From the NCBI GenBank assembly GCA_963800205.1, contig CAWCZQ010000001.1, positions 248,001 to 312,000 on the forward strand: a stretch of 64,000 nucleotides of DNA, given 5' to 3'. The notes under the pieces were generated by a model, which was not told the DNA's origin, made no database searches, and saw nothing but the letters and a program-made list of their open reading frames with translations. The position numbers and the translations under genes were made by a program. Source of the DNA: UBA6224 sp963800205 (lineage in GTDB: Bacteria > Patescibacteriota > Saccharimonadia > Saccharimonadales > UBA4665). Shown here piece after piece: positions 50,539 through 59,005 of the stretch (position 1 is the stretch's first letter; each line of letters begins with the position of its first letter).

Positions 50539-51198
50539 ATGATCGCCACGCAGAAACAGACGATCCAACTGGTGGAACTGTTTCAGAATGTCGGCAAAAA
50601 ACTAGAGTTTCAGAAGAATGCATTTATTATTCACCCCGGAGAATTTCCTCCGGGGGTTTTTTATATTGAGCGGGGGGTGGTGAAAGCCTACGATATCACC
50701 CGCTACGGCGAGGAAAACCTGCTTATTATCCGCAAAGAAGGCGAAATGTTCCCACTAATCTGGGCTTTAACTGGGCAAGAACGGCAGGTTATCTATCAAG
50801 CACTGGCTCCGACCACTGTCTGGCGCATCTCCCGGCCTCAGTTTACCGAATTTATCGGCTCTCACCCAGAAGCCTATGCCCCACTGCTAGACATGACTAT
50901 TGAGATGTACCGACTACACTCGGAACGCATCTTAAACCTCGAGTATCGCACCGTCCGTGAGCGACTGATATCATTTTTGCTCACCATGGCCCAGCGCTTC
51001 GGCCGTTCAATTGGCAACGGACATATTCTTATTGACATTCCCCTCAAGCACCAGGATATTGCCAGCTCTATCAATGCCAGCCGCGAAACCGCCAGCCGCG
51101 AACTGTCTTCTCTCGAACGCAAGGGATTGGTATCGAGTAGTCAGTCCTTTGTTACGCTTCGCAACACTACTGCCCTCGAAGATCATCTTAGTCGCTAG
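50539..51198 (+). CDS. Crp/Fnr family transcriptional regulator
   Basis: 219 residues. An N-terminal cyclic-nucleotide-binding fold (QKNAFIIHPGEFPPGVFYIERGVVKAYDI) without the Arg/Ser contacts typical of cAMP binding or an Fnr Cys cluster. A long dimer helix follows, and a C-terminal winged helix with IPLKHQDIASSINASRETASRELSSLERKGLV. CATAAT lies 6 nt before the ATG, so the mRNA is predicted leaderless. The ligand is unknown. It is convergent with the phosphoribosyltransferase-like gene, and the two stops are adjacent. Confidence 0.85.
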   Translation: MIATQKQTIQLVELFQNVGKKLEFQKNAFIIHPGEFPPGVFYIERGVVKAYDITRYGEENLLIIRKEGEMFPLIWALTGQERQVIYQALAPTTVWRISRPQFTEFIGSHPEAYAPLLDMTIEMYRLHSERILNLEYRTVRERLISFLLTMAQRFGRSIGNGHILIDIPLKHQDIASSINASRETASRELSSLERKGLVSSSQSFVTLRNTTALEDHLSR

Positions 51199-51855
51199 TT
51201 ATTTCCAGTTGAGAATAATTTTTTCTATAATATCGACGACTTTTTGATGCTCGGGAACATCTTGCGTATCGTAATAGTGGTTAGTCTCGAGCGTGGAGTC
51301 GACCACACTTCCTACATACAAATCATCGGCTAGCACATGCATACGGTCGACCGCTTCGATGCTAGCAATGGGGGTAGCCACGATAAGCTTGGAATAGTCG
51401 ATGGGTTTGAGATATTCCACCGCTAGTTCGAGCGCAAACGGGCTCCGCAAAGCATCGGATACCAAGATAATATTGTGCCCTTTGAGAAACTCTTTGCGTA
51501 CGACACCGCCGTGGCCCAATAGCTGCTGCATACTGCGCATCTTGGAAGCCTTTTCTTGTTCGATAAATTGATAGTATTCGCTAATCAGTTCATCCACTTC
51601 GGCTGGCTGATACATACTGTTGTATACATAGGCCCCATTGTGGGCGATTCCGGAGAGAGCATCAGGCTCCATGGGGAGTTTAATTTCTTCGTATAGCAGC
51701 AGATTGATGACGCAATGTAGCTGCATGGCAATCTGCGCGCCGACCACGACCCCGCCATCACTCAGTGCCACCACTGAGCAGTTTTCGTAGCGATATTTCG
51801 GGACCAGTTGGCTCGCCAACATACGGCCCGCCTGCGTTCGACTCGCAAAATACAT
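51199..51855 (-). CDS. Phosphoribosyltransferase-like protein
   Basis: 218 residues from ATG 51855. Start MYFASRTQAGRMLASQLVPKY resembles the COG1926-type PRTase group, then VVALSDGGVVVGAQIAMQL (first loop) and HNIILVSDALRSPFALELAVEYL at the PRPP-loop position, where the usual DD/T pattern is weakened. Substrate is unknown. TACACT lies 8 nt before this ATG. A longer reading from TTG 51960 would include an imperfect inverted repeat and is less likely. Confidence 0.65.
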   Translation of the reverse strand: MYFASRTQAGRMLASQLVPKYRYENCSVVALSDGGVVVGAQIAMQLHCVINLLLYEEIKLPMEPDALSGIAHNGAYVYNSMYQPAEVDELISEYYQFIEQEKASKMRSMQQLLGHGGVVRKEFLKGHNIILVSDALRSPFALELAVEYLKPIDYSKLIVATPIASIEAVDRMHVLADDLYVGSVVDSTLETNHYYDTQDVPEHQKVVDIIEKIILNWK

Positions 51856-51906
51856 ATGCTTAAAGTGTAGCATCTCGAATGGATAATAAAGGGCCCGATA
51901 TGAAGA

Positions 51907-51996
51907 AAGCGCAGTCTTGGTAGTACTCGGAAGAGTGTTGGCGAAGTCATCAGACTTCAAGCCTTTTCTCTCCCGAGTACCCCAAGCACTGCGCTT
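51907..51996. repeat. Imperfect inverted repeat between the PRTase-like gene and a secreted-protein gene
   Basis: Arms of 24 bp at 51907-51930 and 51973-51996 (AAGCGCAGT-CTTGG-..-TACTCGG and its complement, with one single-base and one two-base difference), loop of 42. It lies just after the stop of the 52009 gene and may be its transcript end, although no T-tract follows. It could equally be a protein-binding site. Confidence 0.6.
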
Positions 51997-52008
51997 ACCT
52001 CAGTCTTT

Positions 52009-52716
52009 TTAGACCCCGTATCCGATGCAGAACCGCTTGACCTCTGCAGTCCAGTACGAACCGAGCGACGGCGCGATAAAGCCGGTGCTCTTGCCGAGGT
52101 GGTTGAGGTCGACCTTGGCAGTCGGGTACTTCAGGTCGAAGTAGTACTCTCGCTGGTAGTTCGTACCGTTTGTATACCCCTTGGAGTACAGGTAGGTACC
52201 ATCAGACAAGCGGAGGCGGAATCGACCCGCGGAGTTGAGTGTGCCATCGTGGACCGTTACGGTCACAAGGTACTTCTTGTCCTGGTCGGGACCGCAGACG
52301 TCGTTGACATCCTGCTGATAGTTTGTGACACAAGCACGACCGAAGTTCATGCCCTTGCCAACCACCAGCTTGCCGTTCGCGCGTTGACCCCAAAAGTGGA
52401 GCCGTTCGCCTTCCTGGCAGTGGAACCGCGGACCGCGAACCTTGACGGTTGTACCGCCGGGGTACGAGCCCACACGGGTGGCCACAAAGAAGTCTGAGTC
52501 GTCGAGGGCCCAGCCGAATTTCTTGAAGGTGAACCTTTTGGCGATGGTCGCCTTGACCCGAGGGGCCTTGTAGTTTGGCGTCGGCCGAGCCATGCGACTG
52601 AACCGCACGGACTCTTTCGAAGTTGCTTCCTTGGCGGAAGCAACGCCGATGTTCAGCGCGCTGATCGTGCCGATTGCCACAAGGACAACCAGAGTGGTCC
52701 TGAAGAAACGCTTCAT
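52009..52716 (-). CDS. Secreted protein of 235 residues, unknown function
   Basis: ATG 52716 starts a signal peptide (MKRFFRTTLVVLVAIGTISA .. VASA). The mature part is basic, beta-rich, with four Cys (FHCQEG, GRACVTN, NDVCGPD, KRFCIGYG) that could form two disulfides. No anchor or known domain. Codon use is G+C-rich in third positions, like the surface protein at 47025 and the secreted protein at 53658 and unlike adjacent tlyA. A strong promoter (TTTACA-17-TATAAT) stands about 95 nt upstream. Confidence 0.65.
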   Translation of the reverse strand: MKRFFRTTLVVLVAIGTISALNIGVASAKEATSKESVRFSRMARPTPNYKAPRVKATIAKRFTFKKFGWALDDSDFFVATRVGSYPGGTTVKVRGPRFHCQEGERLHFWGQRANGKLVVGKGMNFGRACVTNYQQDVNDVCGPDQDKKYLVTVTVHDGTLNSAGRFRLRLSDGTYLYSKGYTNGTNYQREYYFDLKYPTAKVDLNHLGKSTGFIAPSLGSYWTAEVKRFCIGYGV

Positions 52717-52808
52717 AGCTGTTGCCTGCTTTCTGCAAGGGGAAGTGGGGATAAAACTGAGGAGTTGCTTTGTACTCAAATCATTGGTTGATGAGATACA
52801 ACTCTATT

Positions 52809-52837
52809 ATTATAGCATAAGCAGTACTTTTTGTAAA
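52809..52837 (-). promoter_or_regulatory. Promoter of the 52009 secreted-protein gene
   Basis: Minus strand TTTACA (52837-52832), a 17-nt spacer and TATAAT (52814-52809). It leaves a leader of about 85 nt. Confidence 0.7.
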
Positions 52838-52842
52838 GTATA

Positions 52843-53559
52843 TTAGCTTCTAGTCAAGAGGTAAAAGCGCTCGCGGTTACCCTTGCTACCAGCAACGTCG
52901 GAGTCTGCTTTGTCTTTGACAACAAACAGCCGCTTGGCCCACATCTCGAAGTCTTGGAGGATCTCTCGGCGCATTTTGTCGTTCTTGATGACACCTTTGT
53001 GCTTAACACTACTATGCCCTGCTTCGAACTGCGGCTTCACCATAATGACCAATTGAGTTTTTTGGTGGCACATACGGGCCACGCTGGGCAATATCTCGCG
53101 GAGCGAAATAAACGACACGTCGGCCACGACGATATCGATGGGCTGGGTCGGGTGAAAATCACGGATATCGGTTTTTTCGTGCAGCTCAATACGCGTATCG
53201 CTCCGCAGGCTGGGGTGTAACTGGTCCGTACCAACGTCTACCGCGAATACTTTACGGGCGCCGTGGCGCAACGCATAGTCGGTAAAGCCACCGGTGCTAC
53301 TGCCAACATCGAGCACTGTTTTATTTTGAAAATCCAGTTTAAATAGTGCCGCCACGCTGGCGAGCTTCAACCCTGCCCGACTCACATATTGCTCGGCGGC
53401 GGTTAATTCTAGCTGGTCCGTATCTGATACGAGTGCCCCGGCCTTGGTGATAACTTTTTTGTTCACCGTGACTTTGCCAAGTCGAATAAAGCTCTCTGCT
53501 TGGCTACGAGAAGCAACCAGTCCTGTGGCAGCCAGAGCTTGATCGAGGCGTTGTTTCAT
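52843..53559 (-). CDS. tlyA: TlyA family rRNA 2'-O-methyltransferase
   Basis: 238 residues. N-terminal S4 RNA-binding domain (MKQRLDQALAATGLVASRSQAESFIRLGKVTVN) and a FtsJ-like Rossmann methyltransferase with LDVGSSTGGFTDYALRHGA (SAM loop), VFAVDVG, VVADVSFISL and a catalytic Lys in VKPQFEAG. In mycobacteria TlyA methylates 16S C1409 and 23S C1920, creating capreomycin sensitivity. Length and layout match. Confidence 0.93.
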   Translation of the reverse strand: MKQRLDQALAATGLVASRSQAESFIRLGKVTVNKKVITKAGALVSDTDQLELTAAEQYVSRAGLKLASVAALFKLDFQNKTVLDVGSSTGGFTDYALRHGARKVFAVDVGTDQLHPSLRSDTRIELHEKTDIRDFHPTQPIDIVVADVSFISLREILPSVARMCHQKTQLVIMVKPQFEAGHSSVKHKGVIKNDKMRREILQDFEMWAKRLFVVKDKADSDVAGSKGNRERFYLLTRS

Positions 53560-53590
53560 AAGTCTATGGTGAGGTTCCGTCTAATAAATG

Positions 53591-53640
53591 TAAAGCGCCG
53601 GTGGGTGACAATCTGATTAAGATTGATTGTCACCCACCGG
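53591..53640 (-). terminator. Terminator after the 53658 secreted-protein gene
   Basis: Perfect 16-bp stem CCGGTGGGTGACAATC with its complement, 11-nt loop, followed on the minus strand by CGCTTTAC. Strong stem, modest T-tract. Confidence 0.7.
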
Positions 53641-53657
53641 GTCGGTTGTGTGTTTAC

Positions 53658-54341
53658 TCAGCGTCGAGCTACAATTTCGTAGCCATCGGTCCACTCCTTG
53701 TGCTTGTAGCCGTTGTTCCACGACACGATCACCTTGCGGTGAGAGTGGCGCGGCTGCTTCCACGAAATGCAGGCGTAACCGCCTGGCTTCACGTAGTGAT
53801 GCGTGTAGGCCTTGAGCCGCCACGTACCGTGCAGTCGCGCCGAGCGACCGTTCAGGACAGCCCTGACCTTCAGCGGGTTCTGTGAACACGTCGTGAAAGT
53901 GGGGTTTGTCTTGGTCGGTAGCCACCAACTGCCGTAGCGAGGGGTCCAGACGCCACCCGATTGGGTGATCTCCGGATCCGTCTGCACGACCAGCGTGTAG
54001 TGGGCTCGCCGATGGGAAGAGAGACGGATTTGCATCCGCTTGGACTCTCCTGCTCGGAAGTGGTACGCCTTGCTGGTGGCGCCGGTTGCGAGGTTCTCGA
54101 ACCAGGCATCGACGTCGTGGTCGTACTTATTGACGGCCGTCCGGTAGTAGTTGCCGTGGGCGACGCGGGCATGACCGCTCCTAAAGCCGGTGGCAAGAGA
54201 CCCATAGGGGTCATAGCCGAACGACGGAAGCTGACTACGCTGCGTCGCGGCTCCGGCACTCGCCATCGAACAGGAACCGACGAACGCGGCCAGCGCCAAC
54301 GTGATTACCACCCAGCGTCCAATCTTGTACAGACTCTTCAC
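53658..54341 (-). CDS. Secreted protein of 227 residues, unknown function
   Basis: GTG 54341 has GGGAG 5 nt upstream and starts a signal peptide (VKSLYKIGRWVVITLALAAF .. SMASAGAA). The mature part is rich in Tyr, Trp, His and Arg, with beta-type segments (TNPTFTTCSQNPLKVRAVL, YACISWKQPRHSHRKVIVSW) and two Cys. No anchor. Codon use is G+C-rich like the other two secreted genes nearby. No family recognised. Confidence 0.65.
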   Translation of the reverse strand: MKSLYKIGRWVVITLALAAFVGSCSMASAGAATQRSQLPSFGYDPYGSLATGFRSGHARVAHGNYYRTAVNKYDHDVDAWFENLATGATSKAYHFRAGESKRMQIRLSSHRRAHYTLVVQTDPEITQSGGVWTPRYGSWWLPTKTNPTFTTCSQNPLKVRAVLNGRSARLHGTWRLKAYTHHYVKPGGYACISWKQPRHSHRKVIVSWNNGYKHKEWTDGYEIVARR

Positions 54342-54445
54342 AATATCTCCCAACAGATAGGGTGCACGGGTTTAAGTATGGACAGAACTTTGTAGAGTAC
54401 ACCATGTGGTGTCACACAACTAAGCTACTTTACCACTTTTTACCG

Positions 54446-54973
54446 TTATTGTCTACTGTCTGCGTCTGCCAGAAACGGGTAATAATCAATGACCTCGCAC
54501 GTGTCTTGGTAGGCCAACTTAATTAGATGCACCCCTGTTACTGAAACCATCTGCCCGTCACGGCAACCATCCTCCCCGTTATGGTGACGAGTCACGTGCG
54601 GTGTATAGCGGTCGCCGATAAACCGCGTATTGTAATCGAGGACATCCATACCGTTTATCAGGGCCAGTATACCTTCATGTAACAGCTGAAACCGAGTGGG
54701 GTTGCGCAGCACATTCACGGATATATCGTGCTCGGTGCCAAACAGCTGGTGGCGTCCAATGGTTATGGAAAAGCGTTGAGAGCGGGCACAAAACAGCCGC
54801 AACCCCTGCTGTAGATCTTGGAGATGATCGGTCTTAAACCATGGCAATAGTGTGATGTGATACGGCCAGTTATCGCGACTGCGGACAAAGCTATACCCCA
54901 CCGGCGGATTATCGAGGAGATATGCCAGGATATATTTTGGAGGTTGCGGCGCTTTATCGTCGGACATGGCCAC
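54446..54973 (-). CDS. 2H phosphoesterase-like protein (2'-5' RNA ligase family), first paralogue
   Basis: 175 residues. Both HxT motifs of the 2H fold are present: WPYHITLLPWF (residue ~38) and DRYTPHVTRH (residue ~133). The family handles 2',3'-cyclic or 2'-5' phosphodiester bonds in RNA. It overlaps the next upstream gene by 20 nt and ends the rpsF-ssb-rpsR-efp operon. Confidence 0.8.
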   Translation of the reverse strand: MAMSDDKAPQPPKYILAYLLDNPPVGYSFVRSRDNWPYHITLLPWFKTDHLQDLQQGLRLFCARSQRFSITIGRHQLFGTEHDISVNVLRNPTRFQLLHEGILALINGMDVLDYNTRFIGDRYTPHVTRHHNGEDGCRDGQMVSVTGVHLIKLAYQDTCEVIDYYPFLADADSRQ

Positions 54974-55496
54974 GCATCATACGCCGCTGGAGCCGTTCTG
55001 GTGAACCCGTAAACACATATTGCTGACTGATTTCATACTGGAGGGGTGCGCCCTGGAGTATATCGACGACATGCATACTGGTAAGCCGTCGAGGCTCGCC
55101 TGGCTTGAGCTCTGAGGCGCCCGTGGCAGTAACATAAGGGTGAAAACGTTCACCGATATTTGGTTCCTCAATGTCGGCGTCCAGCTCTACAAGATCCTTA
55201 AGAATCCACAGATGCAGTCGGCAAATAGTACTTTCTTTGCGAAGCATACGGGCTGGCACGCCGGTTTCTGCCGTAGGTTTGGCCGCTTCGGCCCCTTCTA
55301 CCTTCAATGGTGGGACGTCAGTCGATAAATTGATGAGTCGGTTTGTCAGGGCACCACGAAATTGTGCCTCCAGGCTAAACGGTGGCATAATCGTCAGGTG
55401 CGCTGGCAGCTCCTCGTTGTAAGGCTGACCACGCCGGATAGCCGACTCTTCGAGAAATGAAACAATCAGTGAAGTGTGTGAGGCAGCTTCTGTCAT
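54954..55496 (-). CDS. 2H phosphoesterase-like protein, second paralogue with altered motif
   Basis: 180 residues. The first motif is intact (PAHLTIMPPF). The second reads RFHPYVTATG, with Tyr where the catalytic His of P-H-V-T should be and a His two places earlier. It may be inactive or use the shifted His. The fold and order otherwise match the neighbouring paralogue. It starts 2 nt after the efp stop. Confidence 0.7.
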   Translation of the reverse strand: MTEAASHTSLIVSFLEESAIRRGQPYNEELPAHLTIMPPFSLEAQFRGALTNRLINLSTDVPPLKVEGAEAAKPTAETGVPARMLRKESTICRLHLWILKDLVELDADIEEPNIGERFHPYVTATGASELKPGEPRRLTSMHVVDILQGAPLQYEISQQYVFTGSPERLQRRMMRGHVRR

Positions 55497-55498
55497 AA

Positions 55499-56065
55499 CT
55501 AATCCTTGACGCGTTCGCGATACGCTCCCGTGCTCGTATCGACAGAAATAAGATCGCCTTGCTTGATAAAGGCCGGGACTTTGACGGTAATGCCGGTTTC
55601 GAGCTCGGCATCCTTCAGCACCGAGCTGGTGGTATCGCCTTTGACGACATTTTCGGTATACACCACCTGCAACGGTACATTTTTGGGCAACTCGACGTTG
55701 ATTGGAACCTCATTGAAGAACTGTAGTGTCACGCGGTCGCCTTCTTTGAGATAACCAGCGCCATCACCGACCAGATCAGCCGGGACTTCAAACTGATGAA
55801 ACGTCTCTTCGTTCATAAAGTGAAAAATAGCACCGTCGTTATACAGGTATTGTACGGTTTGATTGCTAACATCCGCACTCTGGAGTTGTTCATTACCCTT
55901 AAATGTCTTTTCGAGTACCTTGCCGTCGAGCAAACTTTTGATGCGCACGTTTACGATAGAGCCGCCCCGCCCCATCACTTTCTGGTTGTATTCGACGACA
56001 CGAAATGGTTCGCCCTCCCACTGAAACAACGTACCTTTTTTGAGATCAGTAATGCCAAATGCCAT
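55499..56065 (-). CDS. efp: Translation elongation factor P
   Basis: 188 residues, the usual EF-P length. KOW-like N-domain (LKKGTLFQWEGEPFRVVEYNQKVMGRGGSIVNVRIKSL) and OB domains II and III ending GDLISVDTSTGAYRERVKD. The tip residue sits in the loop NQKVMGRGGS, so the position of the modified Lys/Arg is occupied by Met or Gly-Arg and modification by EpmA type enzymes is unclear. EF-P relieves stalling at polyproline, relevant given the Pro-rich proteins here. Confidence 0.95.
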   Translation of the reverse strand: MAFGITDLKKGTLFQWEGEPFRVVEYNQKVMGRGGSIVNVRIKSLLDGKVLEKTFKGNEQLQSADVSNQTVQYLYNDGAIFHFMNEETFHQFEVPADLVGDGAGYLKEGDRVTLQFFNEVPINVELPKNVPLQVVYTENVVKGDTTSSVLKDAELETGITVKVPAFIKQGDLISVDTSTGAYRERVKD

Positions 56066-56068
56066 GTA

Positions 56069-56290
56069 TTAGCTCCAATCTGGATCGAGCCGTCGCTCAT
56101 CCTGCTCTTGCGCCATTCGGCGCCGTTTCATAAATTCTTGAATTCCTACGGCCACCCGGTTTGATTCCTCGTCCGCCAAACCACTACCAAGGCCCCACGA
56201 CAATTCGTTGTTCCACACGGAATTCATCCTCTGCTCGAGGTCTTCTGGTGTTTCATGCGGCTGGCGTGGAGCTTTATCGGGTGTAGCCAT
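56069..56290 (-). CDS. 73-residue hypothetical protein
   Basis: Hydrophilic, charged, helical, starting MATPDKAPRQPHETPEDLEQ and ending QDERRLDPDWS. No motif. It stands between rpsR and efp with short gaps on both sides, so it is co-transcribed. The function is unknown. Confidence 0.6.
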   Translation of the reverse strand: MATPDKAPRQPHETPEDLEQRMNSVWNNELSWGLGSGLADEESNRVAVGIQEFMKRRRMAQEQDERRLDPDWS

Positions 56291-56301
56291 GGTGCTTGTT
56301 T

Positions 56302-56505
56302 CTAATTATTTGCAACAAAAGGCAGCAGTGCGATGTGGCGAGCGCGCTTAATTGCAGTACTCAAACGGCGCTGCTGGCTTTCGGTAAGCCCCGTCTTTTT
56401 GCGGGTCTCGATCTGACCGTAGCCATTCACGTACCGTTGCAATGTCTTAAAATCTTTGTAGTCAAAGTAGGCTACATCTGTTTTGTGCTTAAAAATCTTT
56501 GCCAT
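56302..56505 (-). CDS. rpsR: 30S ribosomal protein bS18
   Basis: 67 residues with the S18 core VAYFDYKDFKTLQRYVNGYG and ETRKKTGLTESQQRRLSTAIKRARHIALLPF. It pairs with bS6, whose gene heads the operon. Zinc-type Cys residues seen in some S18 are absent. Confidence 0.96.
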   Translation of the reverse strand: MAKIFKHKTDVAYFDYKDFKTLQRYVNGYGQIETRKKTGLTESQQRRLSTAIKRARHIALLPFVANN

Positions 56506-56514
56506 ATTATTCTC

Positions 56515-56769
56515 CTAATGATTGTTGTTCTGAAGTGCGGTCAGTCGTGCCGCGAGTGCTATTTTGGTAACCTCTTGAGGGGTGACCGATATGTTGAGCT
56601 GATCACTCAAGGTTCCATGCGTCATGTCGCGAATACGAGAAATACTCATCTTCCCCACGAGTTCTCCGAGGTCATTGGCGACTTCGGTAACCACTGGCCG
56701 GAGGTTTTCCGGTAAATCTTGTGTCAAGAATCCTATCGGATCTTGTTCGAGACTATGTACGTGCTTCAT
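56515..56769 (-). CDS. 84-residue hypothetical protein in the rpsF operon
   Basis: Soluble, mixed charge, mostly helical (LRPVVTEVANDLGELVGKMS, TPQEVTKIALAARLTALQNN). Located between ssb and rpsR with 8- and 9-nt gaps. No motif recognised. Confidence 0.6.
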   Translation of the reverse strand: MKHVHSLEQDPIGFLTQDLPENLRPVVTEVANDLGELVGKMSISRIRDMTHGTLSDQLNISVTPQEVTKIALAARLTALQNNNH

Positions 56770-56777
56770 GGAACTAT

Positions 56778-57251
56778 TTAGAAAGGAATGTCGTCGAGAT
56801 TGATTGGTTCGTCGCCAATGTCTTCTACGACAACGTCATCCTTTTTTTTGCTAGTTTTGGAAGGTGCGGCTGTGGAACCTGAGCCATTGCTAGAACCGCC
56901 CGAGTTATTCCCGCCTTCACCAGGACCGCCAAGGAAGGTAACGTCTTGGGCGTTTACCTCAACCTTGCTACGTTTCTGGCCATCTTGTTCCCAGCTGCGT
57001 GACTGAAGCCGGCCATTGACCAAGCACGGTCGACCCTTGCTGAGATACTGCGAAACACGTTCGCCAAGTGGTCCCCAGGCAACGACATCAATAAAGTCAG
57101 TCGCTTCTTGCCAGTTACCATCAGCTCCCTTGTAGCTGCGATTCAGCGCGAGGCTAAAGCTACAGACGTTCTGGCCATTAGGCGTCTGTCGAAGCTCTGG
57201 ATCGCGCGTTAGGTTTCCCATTAACACTACTTGGTTAAAACTACGTGCCAC
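56778..57251 (-). CDS. ssb: Single-stranded DNA-binding protein
   Basis: 157 residues. OB fold with MARSFNQVVLMGNLTRDPEL, FSLALNRSY, WQEATDFIDVVAWG and YLSKGRPCLVNGRL, then a Gly/Ser/Asn-rich linker and the acidic tip DEPINLDDIPF that recruits partner proteins. It binds single-stranded DNA in replication, repair and, in transformable cells, uptake. Confidence 0.95.
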   Translation of the reverse strand: MARSFNQVVLMGNLTRDPELRQTPNGQNVCSFSLALNRSYKGADGNWQEATDFIDVVAWGPLGERVSQYLSKGRPCLVNGRLQSRSWEQDGQKRSKVEVNAQDVTFLGGPGEGGNNSGGSSNGSGSTAAPSKTSKKKDDVVVEDIGDEPINLDDIPF

Positions 57252-57339
57252 GTGAGCATCCCTCCTTCTGAAGAAACTATGTCTTCGTTATGTGTTCTTT
57301 TACCCTACGCCTGAGGTTATCAAGCGTCAAGAAGCGTAC

Positions 57340-57717
57340 TTACTCTTCTTCTTTGCTGTCGTCGCTATTGTCGCCACGCTCAGCGGCTTTTTTGGCTTTT
57401 TCTGCTTTAGCTGCTTCTGCCTTCGCAATTGCCTTGAGATCTGGCTTGGTGATGAGAAAACGAATCACCTCGTCGGTAATGTTGAGCGTCGACTCAATCT
57501 TGGCAACGTTTGTCGGTGGTACGTCTACGGTATAAAAAACGTACACAGCCGTTTCGTGCTTCTTGATTGCGTAGGCGAGCTTGCGCTTACCCCAGTTGTC
57601 GACATTTTTTACTTCGCCGCCATTGTCGGTAAAGATTTTTTCCACGCGAGTGGTTGCCTTTTCCAGATCAATTTCTAGATCTGGATCATACAAGATAGCA
57701 ATTTCGTATTGATTCAC
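57340..57717 (-). CDS. rpsF: 30S ribosomal protein bS6
   Basis: 125 residues. MNQYEIAILYDPDLEIDLEKA, GGEVKNVDNWGKRKLAYAIKKHETAVYVFYTVD and VIRFLITKP match bS6. The C-terminal Lys/Ala/Glu-rich tail ending EEE resembles the glutamate-tailed S6 of other bacteria. GTG start behind GGGAG. It is first gene of the rpsF-ssb-X-rpsR-X-efp-2H-2H operon. Confidence 0.95.
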   Translation of the reverse strand: MNQYEIAILYDPDLEIDLEKATTRVEKIFTDNGGEVKNVDNWGKRKLAYAIKKHETAVYVFYTVDVPPTNVAKIESTLNITDEVIRFLITKPDLKAIAKAEAAKAEKAKKAAERGDNSDDSKEEE

Positions 57718-57789
57718 GAGAATCTCCCTTGGTTAACGCCCATACACACTAATTTGGCTATGAGCTGAGTTAATAACCCCGTTAGTATA
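57718..57789 (-). promoter_or_regulatory. Promoter and leader of the rpsF operon
   Basis: TATACT on the minus strand at 57789-57784 gives a leader of about 60 nt ending in GGGAG. In many bacteria this leader binds the S6:S18 complex for feedback. No diagnostic structure was confirmed here by eye. Confidence 0.5.
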
Positions 57790-57805
57790 CCCTACTTACC
57801 TCTGT

Positions 57806-58617
57806 TATGCAATACGACCGACGCCATGCTCTCCAAATTGGCCAGCTACCTCTGGACGGCGGTGACTGAGCAGGTATTTGCGCAATTTTTTGGCACGTGC
57901 TGGAGATTCAAATTCAGCTGCTTCGCGGGCTTCCTCCAGTCGTTCTCGCCGTTATCCTGACGAACGCCCCGTGCTAGCTTAGCTTGCTGCAAGCCATTCA
58001 ACCCGTCCTGGAGACGCCGCAACGGCGAAGAGATCTGGAGACATTTGATAGACCTAAGCCAATATGAGGTCCTGGCGTAAGGCTAAAGCGCGCCATGGAG
58101 GCTGGCACAAAATCCTTGATTTCCGTAGCACGAGGATTGTGCACCGATAGATACCGACGCGACCAGCCTCTGGCAGTAATAGGCCGCCAAGGTGGTTAAC
58201 GGCTACCATATAAGCGGCTGTCAGACGAGAACCGGCGATATAAAGATGATCAGGCTGCTGTTCGATCAAATGCTGTACCATGTCGAGAGAATCAGACTGT
58301 GTAATAGCGGCGGAATCTTCACCATCGATGTATGGCATGAGTGGATCAAATAATGACCGGCGCGAGCAAAGGTAATAGCTAAGGCGATGCGATTTAGAGC
58401 CAAGTTTGAATTTTATCAACGTAGAAGCGTTCGAACGAGATACTGGTATCGCTTGGCGGGTGGTTTTGACCGACGACAAACCTCAGGATCAGCGCTTGGC
58501 GCTCATTGCCCTGGGGGTGGCATTAATTTGTGTAACCGCCCCGACTCATTGAGTTGCTGGTACACGGTATGTAAGCTCTGACCCTGCACCGTAGCGGTAT
58601 GTGAAGCACGCCTAGAT
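57806..58617 (-). pseudogene. Broken coding stretch, 3' part
   Basis: Coherent protein segments lie on the minus strand in shifting frames: RASHTATVQGQSLHTVYQQL, then a longer piece at 58479-58054 (ITQSDSLDMVQHLIEQQPDH, RLTAAYMVAVNHLGGLLLPE). NPRATEIKDFVPASMARFSL, QDGLNGLQQAKLARGVRQDN and RLEEAREAAEFESPARAKKL follow, ending in GEHGVGRIA and a stop near 57806. At least four single-base frame changes separate them. The protein is not recognised. It adjoins a poly-A tract, so sequence errors are suspected. Confidence 0.55.
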
Positions 58618-59005
<388 letters not shown>

